Shown: positions 44,256 through 53,089, numbered from the stretch's first letter. The stretch is 64,000 bases of DNA from Syntrophaceae bacterium UBA2251 (GCA_002347815.1 DDXV01000020.1:21265-85264), one strand, 5' to 3'. Made by a program: numbers and translations. Notes: generated by a model not told the origin, from the sequence alone.

Positions 44256-46949
44256 ATGGAAACGAAAAGACCTGATCCCGACGAACTCCTGGATAGGGCT
44301 GTCACCGAGGAGGAACGCCGGCACCAGGGCAAGCTGAAGATCTTCTTCGGTGCCGCCCCGGGTGTGGGTAAGACCTATGCAATGCTTGAGGCCGCCCAAA
44401 AGCGGCGGCTTGAAGGTGTCGACATCGTTGTCGGGATTGTGGAAACGCACGGCAGGAAGGAAACCGACGCCCTCCTCAAGGGCTTGGACATTCTGCCGCA
44501 TCGGATACATTCCCATCGCGGGCGGGGTATCCATGAATTTGACATCGATGCTGCCCTCCGACGAGCCCCCTCCTTGATAATCATCGACGAACTTGCCCAT
44601 ACGAATGCTCCGGAGTCGCGACATAAAAAGCGCTGGCAGGACGTCCGGGAGCTTCTCTGCGCGGGTATCTCCGTCTACACCACCGTCAACGTTCAGCACC
44701 TCGAGAGCTTAAACGACATCGTCCGGCAGATCACTGGCGTCATCGTTCGGGAAACCCTTCCGGATTCTTTTCTGAACCGAGCCGACGAGATCGAACTGAT
44801 CGACCTGCCCCCCGACGATCTGCTCCAGCGCCTGAAGGAGGGGAAGGTCTACATCCCGGAACAGGCTGAGAAGGCAATGGAGCACTTTTTCCGCAAGGGC
44901 AACTTGATTGCCTTAAGAGAGCTGGCCCTGCGGCGCACCGCCGAACAGGTGGATGAGCAGATGATAAATTACCGGCGCGATGCAGGCGTCAGGGACATCT
45001 GGCCGGCGGCGGAACGAATCCTCGTCTGCATTGGGCCGAATCCCCGATCCATCCGCCTGATACGCGCCGCAAGACGGATGGCGGCTGGGTTGAGAGCCGA
45101 GTGGATTGCGGTACACGTAGAGGCCCCTTCCCATATCAAACCCTCCGCAGAAGACTTGCAGACCTTGGCGGAACATATGCGGCTGGCGGAAAGTCTGGGT
45201 GCGCAAACCGTAACCCTGACAGGTCCCAAGGCGAGCGATGAGATCCTTACCTATGCCCGCCAGCGCAACGTCAGCAAGATCATCGTCGGTAAGCCGACCC
45301 ATCCACGCTGGAAGGACAAGCTCTTGGGTTCACCGTTGGATGAGATCGTCCGGGGAAGCGGAGATATCGAGATCTATGTGATTACGGGAGATTCATCTGA
45401 ACCGCCGGTAAAGTCGAGCGCCAGATCTCATCCACAGCTGATTAAACCGAGGGAGTGGATTTGGAGCCTCGGGACTGTGGCCATAAGCACCGCGTTGGCC
45501 GTTCTGACGTTTCCGTATTTTGAACAGACAGACATCGTGATGATCTATCTGCTCGGCATTGTGATCACGTCGACTCAGACCGGGCGCTTGCCAGCGCTGG
45601 CAGCCACCGTGTTAAGCGTTGCCGCATTCGACTTCTTTTTTGTTCCACCACACTTTACCTTTGCTGTCAGTGATATCCGTTTTCTTGTAACATTCGGCGT
45701 CATGTTCATCGTGGCCTATATCATCACGCGGTTAACGCTGAAGATCCGTGAACAAGCGGAAACTTCGCGAAAGCGGGAAAGGGGTACGGCTGCGCTGTAT
45801 GCACTGAGCCGCGAGCTGGTCCGGGAACGCAAGAAGGCCCGGATCATCGAGATCGCCGTCCAACACATCGGCGAGGTGTTTCGCAGCCAGATCGTCATTC
45901 TGGTACCGGACGAACAGGGAGAGTTGGGCGTATCGGAAACGGGCGTGGGTACCTTTGCCATCGACCAGAAGGAGTTGGGTGTTGCCCGGTGGGTCTTCGA
46001 TAACCGCCAATGCGCCGGTTTGGGAACAGACACACTCCCGGGAGCCAAAGCGCTTTACTTGCCGATGATTGCTTCTTCCGGCGTCGCGGGGGTCGTGGGC
46101 GTTCTTCCTGTGGATGCCGAAAAGGGATTTGCCCCTGAGGACATTCACTTTCTGGAAAGCTTCGTGAACCAGACCGCCATGGCGATAGAAAGGATTATAC
46201 TGGCCAAAGAGGCACACGATGAGCGCCTGAAAGCGGAGGCCCAGAAGGTCCGAAATACATTCCTGAGTTCCGTCTCCCACGACTTAAGATCGCCGTTGGC
46301 GGTCGTGGAGGGAGCGGCCAGCACGCTTCTGGAGAAAGAAACCTCCCTGAATCGACCAGACCGTCTGGAACTGCTGCGGACAATCCGCGAGGAGACGGAT
46401 CGCCTGGAGCGCATCATCCACAACGTCCTGAACCTGACCCGGCTTGAATCCGGTGCGATCAACATTCACAAGGAGTGGCAGCCTTTGGAGGAAATCATCG
46501 GAGTCGTCCTGAACCGCCTTTCCGAACGCCTCAAAGAGCATCCGCTGGAATTGCATATTCCCCCGGACCTTCCCCTCATTCCCTTTGACACCCTTTTGCT
46601 GGAGCAGGTGCTGGTGAATCTCTTGGAGAACGTCCTGCGGCATACCCCGACCGGAACGCCGATTGAAATCACAATCACCCTAAAGAAATCAGCCGTCATG
46701 ATTGATATCGCCGACCGCGGTCCCGGCATCCCCGCCCTTGAGGAGGAAACCATTTTCAGCAAGTTCAACCGCAGCAACCAAACGCGGATCGGAGCCGGTA
46801 TCGGTCTGACCATCTGCCGCGCGATCATAGAAGCCCATGGCGGCCGTATATGGGCTGAAAACCGGCCAGGTGGCGGTGCCGCATTCAAGTTCGTGATCCC
46901 CATCGAAGGGACTCCGCCCGCCTTGATCCCCGAAAAGGAACTGACATGA
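44256..46949 (+). CDS. kdpD: Sensor histidine kinase KdpD
   Basis: 897 aa from ATG 44256 (GTG 44253 is alternative). Domains in order: KdpD N-terminal domain with Walker A GAAPGVGKTYAM (about residues 30-41) and IIDELAHTNAPESRHKKRWQDV in pieces; a universal-stress-protein-like domain (about 245-370); four transmembrane helices (DUF4118, about 395-495); a GAF-like domain (about 510-650); and HisKA with the phosphorylated histidine in SSVSHDLRSPL (about 675) plus an HATPase domain. It senses potassium limitation and phosphorylates KdpE. Its stop overlaps kdpE by four bases. Confidence 0.95.
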   Translation: METKRPDPDELLDRAVTEEERRHQGKLKIFFGAAPGVGKTYAMLEAAQKRRLEGVDIVVGIVETHGRKETDALLKGLDILPHRIHSHRGRGIHEFDIDAALRRAPSLIIIDELAHTNAPESRHKKRWQDVRELLCAGISVYTTVNVQHLESLNDIVRQITGVIVRETLPDSFLNRADEIELIDLPPDDLLQRLKEGKVYIPEQAEKAMEHFFRKGNLIALRELALRRTAEQVDEQMINYRRDAGVRDIWPAAERILVCIGPNPRSIRLIRAARRMAAGLRAEWIAVHVEAPSHIKPSAEDLQTLAEHMRLAESLGAQTVTLTGPKASDEILTYARQRNVSKIIVGKPTHPRWKDKLLGSPLDEIVRGSGDIEIYVITGDSSEPPVKSSARSHPQLIKPREWIWSLGTVAISTALAVLTFPYFEQTDIVMIYLLGIVITSTQTGRLPALAATVLSVAAFDFFFVPPHFTFAVSDIRFLVTFGVMFIVAYIITRLTLKIREQAETSRKRERGTAALYALSRELVRERKKARIIEIAVQHIGEVFRSQIVILVPDEQGELGVSETGVGTFAIDQKELGVARWVFDNRQCAGLGTDTLPGAKALYLPMIASSGVAGVVGVLPVDAEKGFAPEDIHFLESFVNQTAMAIERIILAKEAHDERLKAEAQKVRNTFLSSVSHDLRSPLAVVEGAASTLLEKETSLNRPDRLELLRTIREETDRLERIIHNVLNLTRLESGAINIHKEWQPLEEIIGVVLNRLSERLKEHPLELHIPPDLPLIPFDTLLLEQVLVNLLENVLRHTPTGTPIEITITLKKSAVMIDIADRGPGIPALEEETIFSKFNRSNQTRIGAGIGLTICRAIIEAHGGRIWAENRPGGGAAFKFVIPIEGTPPALIPEKELT

Positions 46950-47650
46950 AGGAAAGCCCCTCCACGGTACTCTTGATAGAGGATGAACGCCAAATGCGGC
47001 GATTTCTCCGAGTCACGCTCCAAAGCGAAAAATATAGCGTGCTGGAAGCAGAAACGGCTGCCGACGGACTGTCCCAGGCGGCGACACGCAGTCCCGACGT
47101 CGTACTGCTCGACTTGGGGCTTCCCGATATGGATGGCCTTGAGGTCATCGAAAAACTCCGTGAATGGTCTGCCGTGCCCATCATTGTCATCTCCGCCAGG
47201 GAACAGGAAGGGGATAAAATAAAGGCCCTCGATGGTGGGGCGGACGATTACTTGACAAAGCCTTTCGCCGCCGGCGAACTTCTAGCTAGAATCCGCGTCG
47301 CTCTTAGACACGCGGCACCGAAACTACAGGATCATGGGGAGGCGGTTTTTATCGCCGAAAACCTCCGGATCGACTTCCTCAAGCGCCAGGTTTATTGCGG
47401 CACCCGGGAAATTCATCTCACTTCCATCGAGTACAGGCTCTTAACTGTCCTTGTCAAGAATGCCGGAAGGGTCATGACCCACCGGCAAATCCTTAAAGAG
47501 GTCTGGGGGCCTCCCTATGTAGAACAAACTCACTATCTGCGTGTCTTCATGAACCAGTTGAGAAAGAAGATTGAGACCGACTCCACCCGCCCACATTTTT
47601 TATTGAACGAACCAGGTGTCGGCTACCGTTTTAACCCGAACCTTGATTAG
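46946..47650 (+). CDS. kdpE: Response regulator KdpE
   Basis: 234-aa OmpR-type regulator. The receiver domain carries the phospho-acceptor aspartate in VVLLDLGLPDMDGLEV (about residue 53), a conserved threonine/serine in IIVISARE and lysine in DDYLTKPF. The C-terminal winged helix (about 135-230) includes LTSIEYRLLTVLVKNAGRVMTHRQIL in pieces and YVEQTHYLRVFMNQLRKKI. It activates the kdp promoter. Last gene of the operon. Confidence 0.96.
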   Translation: MKESPSTVLLIEDERQMRRFLRVTLQSEKYSVLEAETAADGLSQAATRSPDVVLLDLGLPDMDGLEVIEKLREWSAVPIIVISAREQEGDKIKALDGGADDYLTKPFAAGELLARIRVALRHAAPKLQDHGEAVFIAENLRIDFLKRQVYCGTREIHLTSIEYRLLTVLVKNAGRVMTHRQILKEVWGPPYVEQTHYLRVFMNQLRKKIETDSTRPHFLLNEPGVGYRFNPNLD

Positions 47651-47871
47651 TTCTAAAATGTTCTGATTTTCGATGTTATAACCTGCGATCCACACAGCAA
47701 TGTTGGGTTGAGTATTATTGAATCGTAGGGTGCCGGAAAGGATTTCAACGGTTTGTCAATATGGATATTTTATAATCAGGACGGGCTCAGTATCCCTGTT
47801 TCGCAGCAACCATGAGTAGTGCCATGATGAAGTTCTTGCAGCTATATGCGCCCTGCCGAGCCAAATTCAAT

Positions 47872-47897
47872 CCGCTGAACTTCAGCGGTTCTTATTG
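47872..47897 (+). terminator. Hairpin behind kdpE (possible terminator)
   Basis: CCGCTGA (47872-47878) pairs with TCAGCGG (47882-47888) around a three-base loop, followed by TTCTTATT. It is short, so its strength is uncertain. Confidence 0.5.
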
Positions 47898-47903
47898 AAC
47901 GCA

Positions 47904-47940
47904 AGACCCCGTGGGGTGATCCCCTCGGGGTCTCGTCGTT
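47904..47940. terminator. Hairpin between kdpE and the ATPase gene (possible terminator)
   Basis: AGACCCCG (47904-47911) pairs with CGGGGTCT (47926-47933). The downstream T tract is weak on both strands, so direction is undetermined. It lies between two convergent genes and may serve both. Confidence 0.5.
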
Positions 47941-47987
47941 TCAGGCTTGTTCCCGCCGACTTATGCCCGTTCATTAATCTCATCCGG

Positions 47988-49301
47988 TTATTCAGTAGAT
48001 TCAGGCAGTTCGAGGAGGAACCGCCATGCCGGGATCACTTCGATGGTCCCGCTGCCGGCATCGATCCGCTCCTCCTCGTTCCGGGTCACGATGATTCCGG
48101 CTTTCAGGCCCAGCTCGGCCATTGCCTCACTCAAGGCCGCAGTTTCCCGTTTCCGCGTCTGCGGCTCCGCCAGCGACTCGCACACCTGGACCAGCATCGG
48201 CGCCCGGCCGCGCATCGGGACGATGAAATCGACCTCCCGGCCGGTCCTGGTCTTGTAATAGTAGATTTCCGGGTGAAGACGCCGGAGCGTCGTGAACACG
48301 AGGTTCTCAAGGAGATGGCCGGAGTTGACCAGAATGCCGGACGACACCGAAGTGACCAGTGCGTGATCGATGCAGTAGACTTTTTTCGGATTGGTGTTGC
48401 TGCGCGCGAGGGACGGGTCGAATATGCGCACGGTGAACAGGAAGTAGGCATCCTCGAACCATTCCAGGTAATCCGACACTGCGGACTTTGGCGCCTTGTG
48501 GCCCAGCGACTTGAGGTAGCCCGTGAGATTGTTGACGGAGTACAACGAGGCCGTGTTGTCCACCAGCCAGTGCGCCAGATCGGTCACCGCCTTCGGGTGT
48601 GAAACGTCGTGGCGCTCGACCAAGTCCCGAAACAGGATGGTGTGAAAGTATTCCTGGTGGGTCTTGATCCGCAGGTTCCGTCCAAGACCGGCGGCCTCGG
48701 GGAAACCGCCGGTCTCCCAGTATCCCTCGAAGGACTTCTGAACGAGGAGCCGTTTTTTCGTCGACAGCGCGCCCTCGCTCTCGATTCCCTTGTAGTCCAG
48801 GAATTCCCTGAACGAGAACGGAAACATCTCCCATGAGAGCGCCCGCCCGCGCATCTGCGTGGCGATCTCCTTTGACAACATCCTGGCTGACGAACCGGTC
48901 AGGTACACCTCGCATTTTTCCGTGCGCATCATGCGGTCGATGAATGGCTCCCAACCGGGGGCGGCCTGGATCTCGTCAAAAAAGCAATAGACCGTCTCGG
49001 TGTTTTTCTTCTCCGGGTAGATGGAGTAATAGGCCTCGGCGATCAGGCCGAGATTGTCCCGCCGCAGGTTGTGGAGGCGGTCGTCGAAAAAGTTCAGGTA
49101 CAGGATGTTCTGCCGAGGAACCCCGCCGTCCAACAGCCGATGGATAACCTGGAACATGTAGGTGGACTTGCCGCTCCGCCGAACCCCGATGCAGACGGCG
49201 GCCTTGCCGTGAACCGACTCGATACGCAAACGCCGGGGCACCCCGGTCTCCATCCGGGTTTCCTGGAAGTCCAGAATGATGGATTTAATCGTCTCTATCA
49301 T
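47988..49301 (-). CDS. AAA ATPase with DUF4143 domain
   Basis: 437 aa. The N-terminal AAA module has Walker A GVRRSGKST (about residues 38-46) and Walker B YCFFDEIQAAPGW. A C-terminal DUF4143-type nuclease-like region shows YKTRTGREVDFIVP, a PD-(D/E)XK-like D-x-n-VDF element. Proteins of this architecture occur widely in prokaryotes, often on mobile DNA, and have been linked to stress or toxin-like functions, but none is proven for this one. It lies inside the putative island as a single gene read toward kdpE. Confidence 0.8.
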   Translation of the reverse strand: MIETIKSIILDFQETRMETGVPRRLRIESVHGKAAVCIGVRRSGKSTYMFQVIHRLLDGGVPRQNILYLNFFDDRLHNLRRDNLGLIAEAYYSIYPEKKNTETVYCFFDEIQAAPGWEPFIDRMMRTEKCEVYLTGSSARMLSKEIATQMRGRALSWEMFPFSFREFLDYKGIESEGALSTKKRLLVQKSFEGYWETGGFPEAAGLGRNLRIKTHQEYFHTILFRDLVERHDVSHPKAVTDLAHWLVDNTASLYSVNNLTGYLKSLGHKAPKSAVSDYLEWFEDAYFLFTVRIFDPSLARSNTNPKKVYCIDHALVTSVSSGILVNSGHLLENLVFTTLRRLHPEIYYYKTRTGREVDFIVPMRGRAPMLVQVCESLAEPQTRKRETAALSEAMAELGLKAGIIVTRNEEERIDAGSGTIEVIPAWRFLLELPESTE

Positions 49302-49444
49302 AGGGTCATCCCTGGTTATTGTTATTTCCGGTTACAACATCATCCGGTCATAAATATAGCCGGTTTGACCTTTAAGTGTCAAGGGATATTCCCGGATACA
49401 GTCTGAGCTTCCCGACGGAGAACGGTTGTGAAGAGGGTTGCACA

Positions 49445-49455
49445 TGGGGAGCCAA
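49445..49455 (+). repeat. 11-bp repeat, candidate attR
   Basis: TGGGGAGCCAA identical to the tRNA-Asn 3' end (39209-39219). It marks the boundary between the less GC-rich stretch and normal high-GC sequence. No other tRNA fragment is recognisable at the site. Confidence 0.4.
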
Positions 49456-49463
49456 AACGTCGA

Positions 49464-49503
49464 GGGGCCGTTTCCCGTGAAGTCGGGAAACGGCCCCTTT
49501 TCC
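49464..49503 (+). terminator. Orphan plus-strand terminator
   Basis: A perfect 13-bp stem GGGGCCGTTTCCC (49464-49476) with 49485-49497 followed by TTTTCC. The nearest plus-strand gene upstream (kdpE) is 1.8 kb away with a minus-strand gene in between, so the hairpin ends no visible transcript. It would make sense as the original terminator of tRNA-Asn before the island was inserted. Confidence 0.85.
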
Positions 49504-49578
49504 GTGGTGTCGAGGTTTTGGGAGGTTTGCTGCCGGAGGGCTTTCGCCGCAGGCGGCCCGCGCCTGCCCCCGGGAGCG

Positions 49579-50496
49579 CTACTTCATCGCCAGCAGGTGC
49601 GAGCGGAGGTTCGCGCCGCCCTTGCCCAGTCTCATTTTCCTGCGGAGGTTGTTCCGGTGGGCGTTCACCGTGCCCAGAGAGACGCCCATCACGTGCGCGA
49701 TCTCGCCCGAGGACTTCCCCTCCTTGACCAGGTTGGCGACCTGGATCTCCTTGGGCGTGAGGTTAGGATAACAGGAGGCGAGGTTGTACACAAAGTCCGA
49801 GGAGATGTCCATCAGGTTGGATTCCAGGACGCTCAGGGAAACCCGATCCATCGGCGCCATCTGGCCGTCCTTCAGTCTCTCCAGGTAAGGGGTGATGAGC
49901 TCCTGCATGTTGGATTTGAGCCGCGCGGACGTCAGGCGCTGATTCTGCTCCTGCTGGTCCAGAAGGACCTTGAGGGCCGTATTGAGGGCCTCGAGTTTTT
50001 CGGCCTGCAGGGCCAGGGAATCCTTGCTTTTCCGAAGCTCATCCTCCATCCGTTTGCGTTTCGTGATGTCCTGAAGGGTGCTCAAGACCAGTCGCTCGCC
50101 ATCCAATTCGAAGACCTCGGCCGACAGGATGCAGCAATGGACCTCCCTGGACTTGTTCCGCCAATAGATCTCCTTGTTGCGGATCTTGCCGTCTCTTGAA
50201 AGCTGATCGAGGATCTCCCGACGCTGTTCCTCCTTCCATTCCCCGAGTTCCAGGGAGTTTTTGCCGAGCAGCTCATCGCGGGTATAGCCCGTCGCCTCGC
50301 AAAAGGCCCGGTTGACTTCCAGATATTGACCGTCGGCCGTGGTCACGGCCATCATCGAGGGATTCATGGCGAAGACCAGGGGAAACAGCCCTGCGGGGCC
50401 GTTGCCCTTTTGGTCCAGTTCTTTGAGAAACGAGACGTTGATGTCTGCCGGTCCGGCGTTCCGAATGTCGGACTTGCTTTTTCTGGTCACGATCAT
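49579..50496 (-). CDS. PAS-domain LuxR-type transcriptional regulator
   Basis: 305 aa. A PAS domain (about residues 40-160, AVTTADGQYLEVNRAFCEATGYTRDELLG in pieces; STLQDITKRK), a coiled-coil linker (about 160-215) and a C-terminal LuxR helix-turn-helix (LTPKEIQVANLVKEGKSSGEIAH... GVSLGTVNAHRNNLRRK, in pieces). No transmembrane segment, so it is a cytoplasmic one-component sensor-regulator. Targets are unknown. Its ATG is at 50496 with a GGAAAGGC site. Confidence 0.85.
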   Translation of the reverse strand: MIVTRKSKSDIRNAGPADINVSFLKELDQKGNGPAGLFPLVFAMNPSMMAVTTADGQYLEVNRAFCEATGYTRDELLGKNSLELGEWKEEQRREILDQLSRDGKIRNKEIYWRNKSREVHCCILSAEVFELDGERLVLSTLQDITKRKRMEDELRKSKDSLALQAEKLEALNTALKVLLDQQEQNQRLTSARLKSNMQELITPYLERLKDGQMAPMDRVSLSVLESNLMDISSDFVYNLASCYPNLTPKEIQVANLVKEGKSSGEIAHVMGVSLGTVNAHRNNLRRKMRLGKGGANLRSHLLAMK

Positions 50497-50563
50497 GCCT
50501 TTCCTGAATGTAATTTGCCGAATTATAGTGGGACGTTATTCTTGTGTCAAGAATTCATTCAAC

Positions 50564-51253
50564 CTACAGGGACAGCAGGTGGTCGTGGTCCTTGAGCCAG
50601 CGCCGGTGCTCCCGGTGCCGGGGGGAGGCGCCGGCGACGAGCGCCCAGAAGGCGGGGGCGTGGCTCTTTTCGCGGATGTGCGCCAGTTCGTGAACGACGA
50701 CGTAATCGATGACGTCCTGGGGCGCCATGATCAGTCGCCAGGTGAAGGACAGGCGGTTCATGGGCGAACAGGACCCCCAGCGGTGTCTTGCCTGGCCGAT
50801 CCGGATGCCGCGGGGCAGGACGCCCAGACGCACGGAGAAAACCGCCACCCGGCCCGCCAGGTACGACATGGCCTGACGCCGGTACCAGCGGATGAACTGT
50901 GCCTTGCCGCCGCGGACGGCCGTTTCGTGCAGCATAAATTTCGTGCCCGTGAAAACCAGCGGTTCCTTCCGATCGGACGAGGGGACGATCTCCAGGGGGT
51001 AGGAGACGCCCAGGTAGGGGAAGGTTTCTCCGGCGGCGATGCGCCTGTCGTGCGGCTTCCGCGCCGCCTGTTCCCGGCGCTTCCGGGTGATCCAGGGCTG
51101 CTTCTTCAGCAAGAACGCCTCGATCTCCCGCTTCGGGGTGTGGCGGGGGGCCTGCACGAGGACCGTGCCGTCGGGGAGGACTTGGAGGGAGATGGTTTTC
51201 CGCCGGCGCGCGCTGCGCACCAGGGTATAATCGGAAAGCGAACGAGCATCCAT
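50564..51253 (-). CDS. SprT/YgjP-family metallopeptidase (M48-like)
   Basis: 229 aa. The zinc motif HELAHIREKSHAPAFW (about residues 183-198; H-E-x-x-H with a third ligand histidine) and the RWGSCSPMNRLSFTW segment match the YgjP/UPF0758-like predicted metalloproteases (DUF45). The N-terminus (SARRRKTISLQVLPDGTVLVQAP in pieces) also fits. Function unknown; cytoplasmic. Confidence 0.85.
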   Translation of the reverse strand: MDARSLSDYTLVRSARRRKTISLQVLPDGTVLVQAPRHTPKREIEAFLLKKQPWITRKRREQAARKPHDRRIAAGETFPYLGVSYPLEIVPSSDRKEPLVFTGTKFMLHETAVRGGKAQFIRWYRRQAMSYLAGRVAVFSVRLGVLPRGIRIGQARHRWGSCSPMNRLSFTWRLIMAPQDVIDYVVVHELAHIREKSHAPAFWALVAGASPRHREHRRWLKDHDHLLSL

Positions 51254-51470
51254 GATGCGTCTTTAGCAGAAGCCGGCCCCTTTTTCAAGCCGGCGTCGAC
51301 TACCGGTTGCCGCGTCTCTCGACGGCCCGGAATCCAGGTCCCGAGGCGAGGCGGGCCCTTCCGGCCTTCCGTCGAAGGATCCCCGCCGGGCGCATCAATG
51401 GAAGGGATTTCAAGATTGCACAAAGGTCTCGAGATGTGGTACCCAAAAATGGGCCAATGGGGGGGGTGCA
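51254..51470. other. Non-coding stretch upstream of degraded genes
   Basis: I find no coding region or structured element here that I can support. Parts may belong to the degraded loci that follow. Confidence 0.3.
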
Positions 51471-51473
51471 TTA

Positions 51474-51600
51474 AAAACGATCAAGTTTACCATCACCGAC
51501 CCGTCCGGGACGATCCGGCTGTCTCCGGAGCCCCTTGTGATCTGCGGGGATGCGGCCCTTCAGCCCACCATCGAAATGTCCCCGAGCGGCGATTCCTGGC
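51474..51600 (+). pseudogene. Remnant resembling SCP2-type sterol carrier domain
   Basis: In one frame, 51474-51600 reads about 40 residues (IKFTITDPSGTIRLSPEPLV, then ICGDAALQPTIEMSPSGDSW) that resemble the middle of SCP2-like lipid-binding proteins, which have the pattern of a strand, a D-P-S/D-G turn and a P-T-I/V-x-M segment. There is no start and the frame continues only into unrelated sequence. It is the broken end of a lost gene. Low-confidence family assignment. Confidence 0.35.
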
Positions 51601-51676
51601 GGCAAAGCACGGCCTGTAGGGCGCCGTCCGTTCCGCGTCGCCGGACCGGTCTTCCCGAAACGGTTCATCCGGCCGG

Positions 51677-51838
51677 GTGACGAGCGATGCGGTGCAGATC
51701 TTCGGCGGCTGCGGCATGAGCAAGGAGTACCCCATCGAGAAGCTCTTCCGGGACGCCCGGGCGGGGCTGATCGAGGACGGTTCGAACGACACCCTGTCGA
51801 TCACGGGCGGGACGATGATTCTGAAGGAGGGGCAATAG
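51677..51838 (+). pseudogene. C-terminal remnant of an acyl-CoA dehydrogenase
   Basis: Frame starting at 51677 reads VTSDAVQIFGGCGMSKEYPI, EKLFRDARAGLIEDGSNDTL and ends with a TAG at 51838. VQIFGG-x-G-x-x-(K/R)EYP-x-E-(K/R)xxRDA is the well-known C-terminal signature of acyl-CoA dehydrogenases (FAD contact). Only 53 codons remain and the rest of the gene, over 300 codons, is absent. It lies two bases upstream of the thiolase gene, so the lost enzyme was probably part of the same lipid-related operon. Confidence 0.75.
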
Positions 51839-51840
51839 GC

Positions 51841-53082
51841 ATGGAGAACGTGTACATCATCGGCGTGGGAATGATCCGTTTCAACAAGTATCCGGACAAG
51901 ACCGTCCGGACCATGGCCGAGGAGGCGACGGCGCTGGTCCTCGAGGACGCGGGGCTGAAGAAGGCGGACCTCGAGGCGGCCTTCTTCTCGAACACCTTCT
52001 GGGGCATGTTCGCCAACCAGCACTCCATCCGGGGGGAGGTCATCCTTCGGGGGATGGGGATGGGCAACATCCCCGTGACGAACGTGGAGAACGCCTGCGC
52101 CGGAGGCTCCACGGCCCTGCACCTCGCCTATACGGGCATCCGCGCGGGGATGTACGACTGCGCGCTCGCGCTCGGATCGGAGAAGATCACCCACGAGAAC
52201 AAGTTCATGTCGCTGTCCGCCTACAGCACCTGCATGGACACGGAGAATTTCGACAAGCACATCGCGAACCTGATGGAGATCGGCAAGACCTTCACGGTCA
52301 AGCTGCCGGAGGACCCGTCGGCGCCGGGCGAGGGGCGGAGCATCTTCATGGACGCCTACGCGATGGGGGCCCGCTGGCACATGAGCCGGTTCAACTCCAC
52401 CCAGCATCAGCTCGCCGTGATCTGCGCCAAGAACCACCGGCACGGATCGCTGAACCCGCTGGCCCAGTTCCAGAAGCCGATGAGCGTCGAAGAGGTGCTG
52501 GCGGACAAGCCCGTGGCCTGGCCGCTGACGCGGGCGATGTGCGCGCCGGTCGGCGACGGCGCGGCGGCGGCGATCGTCTGCTCCGGGCGGTATCTGAAGA
52601 AGCTCACCGGCGCCCGGCCGGTGAAGATCCGGGCCTCCGTCCTGGGAACGGGGAGCGACAGGCACATTGATGATCCGGACATCGGCGAACGCCTGGTGAA
52701 GCAGGCCTATGAAAAGGCGGGTGTTGGGCCGGAGGCCATCGACCTGGCCGAACTGCACGACGCGACGTCCTGGGGCGAGCTCCACCAGACGGAATCGATG
52801 GGCTTCTGCCCGATGGGCGAGGGCGGACCCTACGCGGAGTCGGGGGCGACGGCCCTGGGCGGGGCCCGCCCGATCAACACGAGCGGCGGCCTCGAATGCA
52901 AGGGCCACCCCATCGGGGCCTCAGGCCTGTCTCAGATCCAGGAGGTCGTGATGCAGCTCCGCGGCGAGGCCGGCCCGCGCCAGGTGGCGGGGGCGAGGAT
53001 CGGGCTGACGGAAAACGGCGGCGGCAACATCGGCGTCGAGGAGGCCGCCATGTGCATTCATATTCTCGAAAAGGTGACGTGA
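51841..53082 (+). CDS. Thiolase-family protein (lipid-transfer/SCPx-type)
   Basis: 413 aa, started at ATG 51841 (GGAGGGG upstream); an earlier in-frame start would run into the degraded genes. It carries the active-site cysteine in VENACAGGSTALH (about residue 88), the second active-site block NTSGGLECKGHPIGASG (about 350-366) and TENGGGNIG. It belongs to the thiolase-like lipid-transfer group, which is often non-degradative and fused or associated with SCP2 domains. Substrate uncertain. The SDR gene follows eight bases later. Confidence 0.85.
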   Translation: MENVYIIGVGMIRFNKYPDKTVRTMAEEATALVLEDAGLKKADLEAAFFSNTFWGMFANQHSIRGEVILRGMGMGNIPVTNVENACAGGSTALHLAYTGIRAGMYDCALALGSEKITHENKFMSLSAYSTCMDTENFDKHIANLMEIGKTFTVKLPEDPSAPGEGRSIFMDAYAMGARWHMSRFNSTQHQLAVICAKNHRHGSLNPLAQFQKPMSVEEVLADKPVAWPLTRAMCAPVGDGAAAAIVCSGRYLKKLTGARPVKIRASVLGTGSDRHIDDPDIGERLVKQAYEKAGVGPEAIDLAELHDATSWGELHQTESMGFCPMGEGGPYAESGATALGGARPINTSGGLECKGHPIGASGLSQIQEVVMQLRGEAGPRQVAGARIGLTENGGGNIGVEEAAMCIHILEKVT

Positions 53083-53089
53083 GGAGGCT

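Larger units (their letters stand above)
47651..47987. other. Intergenic region after kdpE with two hairpins
   Basis: No gene is supported here. The first 220 bases are AT-rich and without recognised elements. Two hairpins follow and are listed separately as terminators. Confidence 0.5.
39219..49455. mobile_element. Putative genomic island at tRNA-Asn (kdp and DUF4143 ATPase)
   Basis: About 10.2 kb between the tRNA-Asn 3' end and an 11-bp exact copy of it. By eye the interval, especially 39270-39780, kdpD and 47650-47900, contains much more A and T than either flank, and its codon use is more balanced. An orphan plus-strand terminator just outside the far copy would be explained as the original tRNA-Asn terminator. 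No integrase or transposase gene is present inside, so this would be an immobilised island. Inference from repeats and composition. Confidence 0.35.
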
